A stretch of 64,000 nucleotides of DNA from Polynucleobacter sp. (GTDB lineage Bacteria; Pseudomonadota; Gammaproteobacteria; Burkholderiales; Burkholderiaceae), in NCBI RefSeq assembly GCF_030693775.1, contig NZ_JAUXZY010000003.1, positions 1 to 64,000 of the forward strand, given 5' to 3'. Within the stretch, counting starts at the first letter, position 1. Each line of letters starts with the position of its first letter. Under the pieces are notes generated by a model. The model saw only the letters and a list, made by a program, of their open reading frames with translations, did not search any database and had not been told where the DNA came from. Made by a program: the position numbers and the translations under genes. This document shows positions 39,866 to 48,591 of the stretch, piece by piece.

Positions 39866-41296
39866 ATGAGTAGCGTAAAAGAAGACGTAAAAGACACCTG
39901 GCTTGGATTCTGTGAAGCGGCGCAGGATAGGTGGGGTAATTTCGTTCAGTTTCTGCGTGAAACGTGGCCATTGCTATTGTTGTTGTTTGCCGGATTAATG
40001 TTGGTGTGGTGGCTAGCAGACCCACCCCCGCCCAAGCGGATTGTGATGGCGACCGGCACCGAGGGTGGCTCGTATCAGATGCTGGCTAAAAAGTACGTCG
40101 ACTACTTTGCAAAAAAAGGCATCACTATAGAACTCGTTCCGTCTCGCGGCGCTCAAGAAAATATCGCGCGGCTGAGTGACCGCAAAGACCCTGTTCAGGC
40201 GGGGTTTGTTCAGGCAGGCATTTATAACCCCACCGGTATAGCCGGCATCATATCGCTGGGTAGCGTTGCCTATGAGCCGATTTGGTTTTTTTACCGAGGG
40301 CCGGCGCTAGAGGCATCTCATTTTCATTTTCAGGGAGATCGTTTAAAGAAACTCTTAAGCATGAAGACCTCGATTGGGGATGTGGGTAGCGGAACGCATA
40401 GTCAAGCACTTCATATTTTGAAGGCAGCGGGTTTAGAGCAATACATCCCTCAATTTTTGACCTTATCTTCGGCGGATGGAGTCAATGCTTTATTACGCGG
40501 GGAGATCGATGTGCTTTTCTTAGTCGATCAACTCGAGTCACCTAATATTCAAAAATTATTGAGTGATCCCAAGCTGAATTTAATTGGCTTTAATCGTGCT
40601 GAAGCCTATACCCGCATATTGCCTTACCTCGAAATTCTGACGGTACCCACGGCAAGCTTTAGTTTGGTTCGTGATTTTCCACCGCAGACCATTCAATTGT
40701 TATCCACTACAACACAGCTATTGGTCGATGACCGAATGCATCCAGCCTTGCAGTACCTATTCCTAGAGGCTGCTGAGGCCATTAATGGGAAGCAATCTTT
40801 TTTTGCTAAACGTGGCGAGTTTCCTAAATTTAATCGTTCTGCATTTCCAGAGAGCCCCGTTGCTGCTCGTTTTGAAAAGAGTGGCGCTCCACCGATCATG
40901 AACTACCTGCCATTCTGGGTAGCTGAATTTATTCATCGGATGTTCATTCTGATCGTCCCATTTTTGGCATTTGCCTATCCGATTGTTTCTAGCTTACCGA
41001 ATTATCGGTACAAGCGCGTGCAAGCTCGGATTAATAAAATGTACGGCGCTCTATGGACTTTTGAGCAAGAGTTAGCGGCTAACTTTGATCCAGATCAATG
41101 CGGTGTATATCTTAGCAAGATCAATCAAATGGAAGCCGATGCGCTCAGCATAAAGGTGCCTAAAAAATTGGCCAGCGACTATTACAGCCTACGCAGCAGC
41201 ATGGATTATGTGCGTAATTGCCTCATCCGCGGTGAGCGCCCTTACCTTGCTACTGAGAGGGCTGCGTCATCCACTAAGACAGACGCGCAGCTGTAA
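39866..41296 (+). CDS. TAXI-type solute-binding protein with membrane anchors
   Basis: 476 residues from ATG 39866 (a TTG at 39860 is in frame). An uncleaved N-terminal transmembrane segment (about 33-52) is followed by a TAXI binding domain (VMATGTEGGSYQMLAKKYVDYFAKKGITIELVPSRGAQEN...). A second membrane segment (about 352-372, MFILIVPFLAFAYP) precedes a cytoplasmic helical tail of about 100 residues. TAXI proteins normally feed TRAP permeases, but no TRAP permease gene is in the window. This anchored form may sense instead of transport. Confidence 0.85.
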   Translation: MSSVKEDVKDTWLGFCEAAQDRWGNFVQFLRETWPLLLLLFAGLMLVWWLADPPPPKRIVMATGTEGGSYQMLAKKYVDYFAKKGITIELVPSRGAQENIARLSDRKDPVQAGFVQAGIYNPTGIAGIISLGSVAYEPIWFFYRGPALEASHFHFQGDRLKKLLSMKTSIGDVGSGTHSQALHILKAAGLEQYIPQFLTLSSADGVNALLRGEIDVLFLVDQLESPNIQKLLSDPKLNLIGFNRAEAYTRILPYLEILTVPTASFSLVRDFPPQTIQLLSTTTQLLVDDRMHPALQYLFLEAAEAINGKQSFFAKRGEFPKFNRSAFPESPVAARFEKSGAPPIMNYLPFWVAEFIHRMFILIVPFLAFAYPIVSSLPNYRYKRVQARINKMYGALWTFEQELAANFDPDQCGVYLSKINQMEADALSIKVPKKLASDYYSLRSSMDYVRNCLIRGERPYLATERAASSTKTDAQL

Positions 41297-41300
41297 GACA

Positions 41301-41489
41301 CTACTTTTTATCACTCCATAAAGCCCCGCCGCTGGCCCAATTGTCTTTGGTGACATCCGTCAAGATGATGTCAACGGACTCGGCTGAACAGTTGAGTGTT
41401 TCGCAGGTGACGCGCGTGACCGCTTCTACGAATTGACGTTTTTGCTCATGGGTGCGACCAGCAAATAATTGCACATTAATGGTGGGCAT
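41301..41489 (-). CDS. 4-oxalocrotonate tautomerase family protein
   Basis: 62 residues, the size of the small tautomerase subunit. Pro1 (after Met removal) and Arg11 are present. The second active-site Arg (39 in 4-OT) is replaced by Asp and Phe50 by Trp. The general base is therefore kept but the substrate set is likely different from 4-oxalocrotonate. It sits 47 bp downstream of the class II aldolase gene on the same strand. Confidence 0.88.
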   Translation of the reverse strand: MPTINVQLFAGRTHEQKRQFVEAVTRVTCETLNCSAESVDIILTDVTKDNWASGGALWSDKK

Positions 41490-41536
41490 GGGATTTTCCT
41501 TTCAGGTAAAAAATCGGATTAAAACATCGCTTGCAT

Positions 41537-42277
41537 TTACTCTTTATAACTGGGATCAATTCGGTCTAATTTGCGCAGCAAGGCAGGCCACTCGAGGACG
41601 CCTTCTTCTACTCCAAAATCGTGCAGATCGGCTGCCGCTTTTTCAATAATCCGAGGGCCCGGCATGATCAGGTTGGGACTGCTGAGTGCTGCCACTTGAA
41701 TTTCACAGGCCTTAATCAGGGTGGCCATCACCACATATGCTTCAGCAATCGTGCGGCCTACCGTAAGCGTGCCATGGTTACGCAGTAGCATGGCGGGGTG
41801 ATTTCCCAGGTTGGTAACTAAACGTACCCCTTCAGATTCAGTCAGTGCCAGACCCTCATAATCATGGTAGCCGAGGTGCCCCATAAAGCGAATGGCGTGC
41901 TGCGATAAGGGCAGCAGACCATCACGCTGAGCGGAGACCGCGATGCCGGCGGTGTTATGCAAATGCATCACGCATTGAGCATCGGCGCGGGCGCGGTGGA
42001 TGGCGCCATGAATCGCAAAGCCGCTTGGGTTTACCATGCCAGATTGACCAGGAAGTAATTCCCCTTGCACATTGACTTTGAGCAAACTCGAAGCCGTAAT
42101 CTCGTCAAACTGCATCCCGAAAGGATTAATCAGGTAGTGATCGGGCTCCCCTGGAATGGCTGCCGAAATATGTGTATAAATCAGATCATCCCACTGATTG
42201 AGTGCGCATAAGCGATAACATGCCGCCAAATGAATGCGGGCTATCTGCTCTGAATTAAAGGTGCGATCAGCTGACAT
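41537..42277 (-). CDS. Class II aldolase/adducin family protein
   Basis: 246 residues. Zinc-binding histidines appear in VMHLHNTAGIAVSA and in LLRNHGTLTVG, and the N-terminal region (RIHLAACYRLCALNQWDDLIYTHISAAIPGE) is that of the family. Members act as sugar-phosphate aldolases, decarboxylases or epimerases. This one groups by look with the non-FucA type common near hydroxy-acid genes. The substrate is unknown. Confidence 0.88.
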   Translation of the reverse strand: MSADRTFNSEQIARIHLAACYRLCALNQWDDLIYTHISAAIPGEPDHYLINPFGMQFDEITASSLLKVNVQGELLPGQSGMVNPSGFAIHGAIHRARADAQCVMHLHNTAGIAVSAQRDGLLPLSQHAIRFMGHLGYHDYEGLALTESEGVRLVTNLGNHPAMLLRNHGTLTVGRTIAEAYVVMATLIKACEIQVAALSSPNLIMPGPRIIEKAAADLHDFGVEEGVLEWPALLRKLDRIDPSYKE

Positions 42278-42416
42278 ACGGTTTTCAGGTTTTGAGGGGC
42301 AAATGAAGTTCTATTTTATAGGGGCGCCTTATTTTGCCGCCTGCTACTGCTTTTGGGTCAAAATTTAGCGGTATCATTTGAGAATTCAATACGACCATGA
42401 ACGGGATGTGCGCAAC

Positions 42417-43772
42417 ATGAAACCCTATGATCACCCCTTACGGCAGGTGCTGCACGAAGAAGTGCATTCTAGGCCGCCCGTAGCGCAGTGGCCAAAAGAG
42501 CGTATTTTGTCGCAGGCATTCTTACTGGATGCACAGTCACGTCAGTTGCAAACCAATTGGATCGAATGCCTCTCTAAAGCTTTTCAAAGCAAAGGCAATG
42601 CGAGTCAAGATCACTTCTTTCGATCAATCGAGTTATCTGCCGCCCCGGAGCGCATCATCATTAAGTGGGAGCTGCATGGCGAGTTTGCGACCATTGCTGC
42701 GATTGTTCAGCAAAGTGCTCCAGTAGATAAGCCGCTCATTCAAACCCGCCACGCTATTTTGGATCGCCTCAATGCGGTATTGCAAAAAATGGCTTGCCCA
42801 TCGATTGAGGCAGCAGGTGGCCAGCGGATTGCCGCAATTGATATTGCGTTTGAGGATCGCAGCCTATTTAATGATGCAGAAGAGGTGTCTGCCATTTTTA
42901 ATGGCAATACCCTGCTGGGTAGCTACATCATGTCGAATCGGCGGGCGCAGCTTTGGACTGACCTCAACTTAAATGAGGATGGATTTATTTCGTATTACGT
43001 GCCGCACAATACTTTAGGCTCGCGTCAAGCTGGCCGGGTAGCGCGCCGCATTACAGAAGTCGAAACTTACCGCATGGCAGCGATGCTGGCCTTCCCAGTA
43101 GCCAAGGGACTGTCCTTGCCTCTGCGTAATGCTGAGTCCGATTTGGCGCAGATGTCAAAAGAAATTGCCTTGCTGCAAACAGATACCGGCATTCAACTGA
43201 AAAAGAATGGTGAATTTTTAGCGGAACTCTCTCAACTTGCATCGAAGACGGAGCAATGGATTTCGGAGTTTGGCCTGCGCTTTACGGCTGCAGAAGCCTA
43301 CAGTCAGCTAGTGAATAAAAATCTAGCTGAGCTGCATGAAGAAGCCATTCCTGGTATTCAGACCTTGGTGGAGTTTATGGATCGGCGCTTTCAGCCGGCT
43401 ATGGGTACCTGCTTGTGGACCCAGCGCCGCCTCAAAGAATTATCGGATCGCGTATCCAGAACAACCCAAACCCTACGTACACGAATTGAGTTCGTTAATG
43501 AAGAGCAAACGCAGGCGTTGTTAGCTAGTATGGATAAGCGGGCAAAACTGCAATTGCGTATGCAGGAGACAGTCGATAGCTTGTCGGTGCTGGTCCTCAC
43601 CTATTACTTGGTTGGTCTTCTGTTCTATGTTGCCAAAGGCGGCAAAGAAGCGGGCTTGCCAATTTATCCTGAGATTACCGCCGCCATTGCTGCGCCGATT
43701 GTGGCAGCAGCGTTTTTTGTTATTAGTAAACGCCGCCGGGCGCGTAATGCGCGTAATGCCATCTCGTCTTAA
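42417..43772 (+). CDS. DUF3422 membrane protein
   Basis: 451 residues from ATG 42417. A TTG at 42378 would add 13 codons. It opens with YDHPLRQVLHEEVHSRPP, the DUF3422 start motif, continues as a soluble mostly helical domain, and ends in two transmembrane segments (about 395-415 and 425-445) with a basic tail. The arrangement recalls CorA-like proteins but no function is established. It is followed by a strong terminator. Confidence 0.88.
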   Translation: MKPYDHPLRQVLHEEVHSRPPVAQWPKERILSQAFLLDAQSRQLQTNWIECLSKAFQSKGNASQDHFFRSIELSAAPERIIIKWELHGEFATIAAIVQQSAPVDKPLIQTRHAILDRLNAVLQKMACPSIEAAGGQRIAAIDIAFEDRSLFNDAEEVSAIFNGNTLLGSYIMSNRRAQLWTDLNLNEDGFISYYVPHNTLGSRQAGRVARRITEVETYRMAAMLAFPVAKGLSLPLRNAESDLAQMSKEIALLQTDTGIQLKKNGEFLAELSQLASKTEQWISEFGLRFTAAEAYSQLVNKNLAELHEEAIPGIQTLVEFMDRRFQPAMGTCLWTQRRLKELSDRVSRTTQTLRTRIEFVNEEQTQALLASMDKRAKLQLRMQETVDSLSVLVLTYYLVGLLFYVAKGGKEAGLPIYPEITAAIAAPIVAAAFFVISKRRRARNARNAISS

Positions 43773-43789
43773 CGCTGGCTGCACCGAAT

Positions 43790-43821
43790 AAAAAAGGAGC
43801 TTACGAATAAGCTCCTTTTTT
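43790..43821. terminator. Bidirectional terminator
   Basis: AAAAAGGAGCTTA pairs over 13 bp with TAAGCTCCTTTTT across CGAA. A-run on one side and T-run on the other mean it can serve both DUF3422 (plus) and the sulfide dehydrogenase operon (minus). Confidence 0.92.
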
Positions 43822-43852
43822 ACGTCCGGCATAGTGCCGGCTAAGACCAGGA

Positions 43853-45130
43853 TTACGCTAAGCTATCTGCCCAGATGTTACGTGCCCAGCCCCAGGCGTA
43901 GACGCCTTCGAGCGAGGTAGGCTCACTGGAAAGTCCGCCAGAGCCTGGAACGGTTCTGAAGGTTTTCTCGGCAGCGTTGTACTGGTGTACGCTAGCGACG
44001 TGAACCACTTCCCTGGCATTCACAAAGCTATAGCAGGTATTGGTGAGAACCGGTGCTGGATTGACTTCCCAGCCGCTGAGCTCAGCAACAATTGCGGCAG
44101 CGGTTACTTTGGCATGCTGGTTTGCCATGTGGCCAGATTTTGGCATGAGGGGCGCAACCTGAATCGCATCACCAATCACGTGGACATTCTTCGCGGCGGT
44201 TGATTCAAAGTTAATGTAGTTCACATTAGCCCAGCGTCCGTTGGAGTTGGCGATACCTGATTTAACCGCGACATCGCCGGCACGCATTGCGGGAAGAATA
44301 TTTAAGACGTCAGCCTTCACATCGTCTTGCACATCAAACTTGATGGTTTTGGTTTTCGCATCGACTGCGACCGCATTGTGCTTCGGACGATATTCGATCA
44401 TGCCAGGGTACTGCTCAGCCCATACCTTCTTGAAGAGGCCGCCTTTAGAGGTTACATCCTGGTTGGCATCCAAAATCAATACCTTGCCTTTCGGGTTGTT
44501 GGCCTTCAAGTAGGAGGCTACCTGGCAAGCGCGCTCGTAGGGGCCAGGAGGGCAGCGATAGGGCGCTTCAGGAATGGTGATGGCAAACACACCGCCTTCG
44601 CGCATCGCAGCGATTTGATTGTGTAGGGCCACAGTCTCGGGGCCGGCTTTCCAGGCCTGCAAAGTTACTCCAGCTTGATTCGCTTGCGCTAAACCTTGAA
44701 CGCTATCCATCATCAAGCCAATTCCGGGTGAGAGGACCACTTTATCAAAACGCATGGATTTACCGGAAGCCAGTTGTACGGTTTGCTTTGCGGCGTCAAT
44801 ATTGATCACGCTATCTTTGATGATCTTAATGCCATGGCGTTTGCTCAGGCCATCATAGGAAACCGTTAATTCTGAAAGCTTGCGCGAGCCACCCACAACA
44901 AGGTTGGACATCGGGCAGGAGATAAATTCAGGATTAGGTTCAATGATGGTGACGCGTGCGGTGTTATTCGAGAATAAGCGCAGGTACTTTGCTGCCGTAG
45001 CACCACCGTAACCGCCGCCAATCACGAGGATCTCGGCTTTTTGTAAATTGGCTGCACGGGCGGGGCCGGATAAACCGGTCAGTAAACCCAGGGCTGCAGC
45101 ACTTTGACCCATAAAATGTCGACGATTCAT
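43853..45130 (-). CDS. Flavocytochrome c sulfide dehydrogenase flavoprotein subunit
   Basis: 425 residues from ATG 45130, six bases after AAGGAG. Upstream in-frame ATG codons lie on or before that site. A twin-arginine signal (NRRHFMGQSAAALG) exports the folded FAD protein. The FAD motif is ILVIGGGYGGATAAKYLRL, and the C-terminal FCSD domain is present. Likely redox cysteines are in APYRCPPGPYERACQ and PVLTNTCYSF. It oxidises sulfide to sulfur in the periplasm, passing electrons to the cytochrome encoded just upstream (SoxF/FccB-like). Confidence 0.92.
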   Translation of the reverse strand: MNRRHFMGQSAAALGLLTGLSGPARAANLQKAEILVIGGGYGGATAAKYLRLFSNNTARVTIIEPNPEFISCPMSNLVVGGSRKLSELTVSYDGLSKRHGIKIIKDSVINIDAAKQTVQLASGKSMRFDKVVLSPGIGLMMDSVQGLAQANQAGVTLQAWKAGPETVALHNQIAAMREGGVFAITIPEAPYRCPPGPYERACQVASYLKANNPKGKVLILDANQDVTSKGGLFKKVWAEQYPGMIEYRPKHNAVAVDAKTKTIKFDVQDDVKADVLNILPAMRAGDVAVKSGIANSNGRWANVNYINFESTAAKNVHVIGDAIQVAPLMPKSGHMANQHAKVTAAAIVAELSGWEVNPAPVLTNTCYSFVNAREVVHVASVHQYNAAEKTFRTVPGSGGLSSEPTSLEGVYAWGWARNIWADSLA

Positions 45131-45140
45131 AGTCATCTCC

Positions 45141-45473
45141 TTATTTCTTGCCAAGCTGGTTGGCAATGATTTGCAATTGTTCGTCGGTATAGCCCTTCGC
45201 CAGCTGATGCATGATGGTGCCCTCCCGTGCGCCGGACTTATAGGCCTTCATCGTGGTCAGTATCTGCTCGCTAGTGAGGTTATTAATCAGCGGCATGCCT
45301 GCCTCTGGTACGCCTTTGCCATCCGTGCCATGGCAGTTGGCGCAGGTGGCTGCAAGGCTACGGTGATATAGCTTGGTGGCGTCGGCATTTTGCGCGGCAG
45401 CGAATAGGCTGACCTGCGACAAACCTAAAAAGACCGCCAATCCTAAGCTTAGTTTGCGTAGGGTAATGTGCAT
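45141..45473 (-). CDS. Class I c-type cytochrome, partner of the sulfide dehydrogenase
   Basis: 110 residues from ATG 45473, placed 8 bases after GGAGAG. An ATG at 45488 lies ahead of that signal. A signal peptide ends near AAAQNADA. One heme site CANCHG and a downstream Met in TIMHQLAKGYTDEQLQIIA act as axial ligand, as in small FccA/SoxE-type cytochromes. It lies 10 bp before the flavoprotein gene, so the two form the sulfide dehydrogenase pair. Confidence 0.92.
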   Translation of the reverse strand: MHITLRKLSLGLAVFLGLSQVSLFAAAQNADATKLYHRSLAATCANCHGTDGKGVPEAGMPLINNLTSEQILTTMKAYKSGAREGTIMHQLAKGYTDEQLQIIANQLGKK

Positions 45474-45522
45474 TTGAATGCTCTCCATTAATTATGTTTA
45501 AAACAACTGCTCTTTCTATCGA

Positions 45523-45544
45523 GATTGCTATCTTAGTAGCAATC
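45523..45544. promoter_or_regulatory. Inverted repeat GATTGCTA-N6-TAGCAATC, candidate operator
   Basis: Perfect 8-bp arms with a 6-bp spacer in the 191-bp region between the divergent cytochrome and GT39 genes, about 50 bp upstream of the cytochrome start. A dimeric regulator could control the sulfide dehydrogenase pair here. The protein is unidentified. Confidence 0.5.
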
Positions 45545-45664
45545 AAGGGTTAAAAAACGCTTTCCATAGACTGTTTTTTTATATTGTTGCAACTAATTAA
45601 TCTAAGCGCCTGCAGGTTTACCCTAATTTATAGGAGATTTTTCTAAGCCTTATAAAATGGTGGG

Positions 45665-47377
45665 ATGCGTAGCCAGACCCACTTCCGTTTTCTGCTTCTG
45701 ATTCTGGCCTTAGCAATCCTGACCTATTGTTTTGCCCTCGATAGCCGCTTTGCCCCAAAAAATGGCGATGAGTATGTATACATGCATATTGCCCGCATTA
45801 CGGCGGACTTGGGGCAATGGCTACCTTTGCAATCCGAGATGGAGGCGATGCGCAATACTAAGCCGCCGCTGATCTTTTGGCAGGGGATAACCAGCACTGA
45901 CTGGGCTACCAACTGGGGCTTGCTGGAGTTACGTTGGCCCAGCGTTTTGTATACCGGCTTAACAGCACTCTTTCTGTTCTTGGCAGTAGGGCGCTTTTCT
46001 GGGAATGCCCAGACCGGCTTACTTGCCGCTCTCGTTTGGCTGTCTTTCTTTGCAAGCTATCGCTATGGGCGTCCTTATCTCACTGATCCGCCCGAAGTCT
46101 TTTTCTTGAGCCTGCCATTTTTTGCATTGCTCTATTGGGGGCGCGCCGCATTTGACTCGCGCATCCTCTTTCCACTATTCGCTGCAATCAGTATCGGCTT
46201 GGGGCTCTTGTATAAATCCTTTGCCTACGTATTGCCCGCCTGCTTTGCATTACTGCTTTGGTACGGGCGCTGGAGGCAGTGGCGTCTGATCGAGGTGCTC
46301 AAGCGCGATGTGTATAAGCTCATCGTGATTGGTTTGCTGTCGCTGGGTATTTTTGGCTTGTGGTTTGCGCTAGATCCGAACCCAGAAGCGATTTGGCGTG
46401 AGTTTGTTTTGGGTGAGAACGCAGGAAAGTTTGGTGCGCGTACTAGCAATTACTTTTTGGACTTGATTCGCGGCGGTGACAGTATTTGGCTCTTACTCCT
46501 GACAACCGTCGGCAATGCTGGCCTATTTGCTTTTGTGTTGCTATCGCTGGGCTGGCAATCGTGGCGTGAACGCGCTGTTACCGATATCGAAGAGCGTCTA
46601 TTGTGGCTCTTGGTCCTTGCCTTTGTGATTGTATTTAGCCTGCCGAGCCAGCGCTCAGGTCGCTATCTGCTGCCCATCATGCCAGCTCTTGCTGCATTAA
46701 TTGCGCTGCATTGGCAGCGCTTGCCCTTGTGGGGATTTCGGTTTGCGCTAGTACTCCAGCTTATTGTCTTGCTGGCGCTTACTTGGGTCAGCATTCATCT
46801 GGAGGGCGGCGACTGGGCCAGCCCACTGCTTTGGCAATACTCGGTTTGGCATTGGTTATTGCTCAGTTCGGGAATAGCCCTAGTGATATGGGGATTTATC
46901 CAGACCAACACAACAAAGCTCATGGCATTAGCCACATGCTTCATTTGTTACTTGGCTCTGAATACTGGACTGGCTCCACTCGAAGGACAAATTGGCCGTT
47001 ACGATGCAGAGACGATTGCTCGCGTGCAGGATAAGTTAGTTGCGGTGCCCTGTGATTTTCGGTCCAAAGATGAGGAATACCGACTGTTATTGCCGGGCGC
47101 GCGTTTACAGGGTTATCCAGCCGGCGAAGCAGCTAATGGGATTGACTTAGCTAAACGGTATCCCTATTTCACGGCCTATGCAGCGCTAGGTGCGCCACCT
47201 GCATTCTGTGATGATTGTCAAATATTGGGTAAGCGTATGGAGATGCGCGCACGCCATACTCAAGCGGAGATTTTGGCCATCATTCGCGGTGAAATGGGAC
47301 AATACCTTTTCGTGAACGAATACCTTATTTACTCCCCATCAGCTGTCGCAGTCGCCTCACCGGATGCTTGCCGATGA
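45665..47377 (+). CDS. ArnT-like glycosyltransferase (GT39 family)
   Basis: 570 residues with about eleven transmembrane segments. The first periplasmic loop has the acidic motif KNGDEYVYMHIARI that GT39/ArnT enzymes use for catalysis, and the RPYLTDPPEVFFLSLP region is conserved. These enzymes move a sugar from a polyprenyl-phosphate carrier onto a lipid or protein at the outer face of the inner membrane. ArnT itself adds aminoarabinose to lipid A. The donor here is unknown. Its stop overlaps the next gene. Confidence 0.88.
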   Translation: MRSQTHFRFLLLILALAILTYCFALDSRFAPKNGDEYVYMHIARITADLGQWLPLQSEMEAMRNTKPPLIFWQGITSTDWATNWGLLELRWPSVLYTGLTALFLFLAVGRFSGNAQTGLLAALVWLSFFASYRYGRPYLTDPPEVFFLSLPFFALLYWGRAAFDSRILFPLFAAISIGLGLLYKSFAYVLPACFALLLWYGRWRQWRLIEVLKRDVYKLIVIGLLSLGIFGLWFALDPNPEAIWREFVLGENAGKFGARTSNYFLDLIRGGDSIWLLLLTTVGNAGLFAFVLLSLGWQSWRERAVTDIEERLLWLLVLAFVIVFSLPSQRSGRYLLPIMPALAALIALHWQRLPLWGFRFALVLQLIVLLALTWVSIHLEGGDWASPLLWQYSVWHWLLLSSGIALVIWGFIQTNTTKLMALATCFICYLALNTGLAPLEGQIGRYDAETIARVQDKLVAVPCDFRSKDEEYRLLLPGARLQGYPAGEAANGIDLAKRYPYFTAYAALGAPPAFCDDCQILGKRMEMRARHTQAEILAIIRGEMGQYLFVNEYLIYSPSAVAVASPDACR

Positions 47378-48591
47378 TGCGCATTGCGAGTCTATGCATC
47401 GTAGCCTTGGCTGGTGTTGCAGGTTACCTTCAGATCGAAAGTCGGCTGCCATGGAGCCCATTTGCAATCCCAGCAGTACTGGAATCTGAATTGCAGGTAG
47501 CCGAACCGGCCCCGGTAGTCGTCGGGAAAAAAGCACAAGCGACTGCGCAAGTCAGCGTGCCTGAGCCGCGTGCCCAATTTATTCCAGAGACTGCGGCGCC
47601 GTCGGTGCATGCCGGCTCTGCAATTCTTTTAAATGATGGCAATCTGCGTGCATTTTGGTTTGCTGGGTCCAGAGAGGGGGCGACCGATGTCGTCATTCAA
47701 ACCGCTGTATTTGATATCAAGGCCGGCAGTTGGTCTAGCCCTGAAGTGGTGATTGACCGAGTTAGCGCTGAGAAGGGCCTGTCGCGCTACATTAAAAAAC
47801 TGGGTAACCCATTGCCAGTACGTTCAAGCCAAGGCACATTGCAACTGTACTTTGTGACGGTTTCAGTCGGTGGCTGGGCTGGTAGCTCAATCAGCTGGAT
47901 GGAATCCAATGATGAAGGCATCAGCTGGTCACGCCCACAGCGCCTCATCACTTCGCCTGCACTGAATTTAAGTTCCTTGATCAAGGCTCCTGGATTTGAT
48001 TTTACCGACGGCACCTTAGGTTTGCCGGTATATCACGAGTGGATGGGTAAGTTTGGAGAGCTCATTCGGGTAGATGGTGGGCGCGTGATCGATAAGCGCC
48101 GCATGAGTTCGGGCCGCGCCTTATTGCAACCCATCGTCTTTATTGATGCCCCTGAAAAAGCCGTAGCCTACTTTCGTCAGGCAAGATCTGCAGGCCCACC
48201 CCGTATTGCCAGTGCGCTAACCGAAAGCGCCGGTCAATCCTGGGTGAGTGGACCTGATTTGGATTTAGCCAATCCCAATGCAGCAATCGCAGGGCTGCAA
48301 CTCGCTAACGGCGATCGTCTGATTGCGCTAAATGATTTGGAGTCTGCGCGCCATCGCCTTGTATTGGCGATAGCGCCTGCCGGAACCAACAACTGGAATG
48401 TGATTGCAGAATTGGAGAGCGATCAAACCATGACTAATGGCCTCTACCGAGAGTTTTCCTATCCCTCTTTATTACTGGGCGCAAATGGGGAAGTCCATCT
48501 TATCTATACCTACGATCGCAAAAAGATGAAGCACATTCAGTTTGATCCACGCTGGATTGAGAGCAAGAAGAATTCGAAGGGGAGTTCCTAA
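47374..48591 (+). CDS. Sialidase-like BNR-repeat protein
   Basis: 405 residues from ATG 47374, overlapping the GT39 stop as ATGA. An N-terminal anchor or signal (about 3-22) puts the rest outside the cytoplasm. The domain matches sialidase/BNR_2: NDGNLRAFWFAGSREGATDVVIQTAVFD, an Asp box SNDEGISW near 178-185, and later GYREFSYP-like and YTYDRKKMKHIQFDPRW motifs. It is a predicted six-bladed propeller, perhaps a glycosidase acting on the glycan made by its neighbours. Activity is not shown. Confidence 0.82.
   Translation: MMRIASLCIVALAGVAGYLQIESRLPWSPFAIPAVLESELQVAEPAPVVVGKKAQATAQVSVPEPRAQFIPETAAPSVHAGSAILLNDGNLRAFWFAGSREGATDVVIQTAVFDIKAGSWSSPEVVIDRVSAEKGLSRYIKKLGNPLPVRSSQGTLQLYFVTVSVGGWAGSSISWMESNDEGISWSRPQRLITSPALNLSSLIKAPGFDFTDGTLGLPVYHEWMGKFGELIRVDGGRVIDKRRMSSGRALLQPIVFIDAPEKAVAYFRQARSAGPPRIASALTESAGQSWVSGPDLDLANPNAAIAGLQLANGDRLIALNDLESARHRLVLAIAPAGTNNWNVIAELESDQTMTNGLYREFSYPSLLLGANGEVHLIYTYDRKKMKHIQFDPRWIESKKNSKGSS

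Noticed and set aside
40693-40899. Short minus-strand frame in the TAXI gene
   Set aside because: Shadow frame with no supporting start signal or homology.
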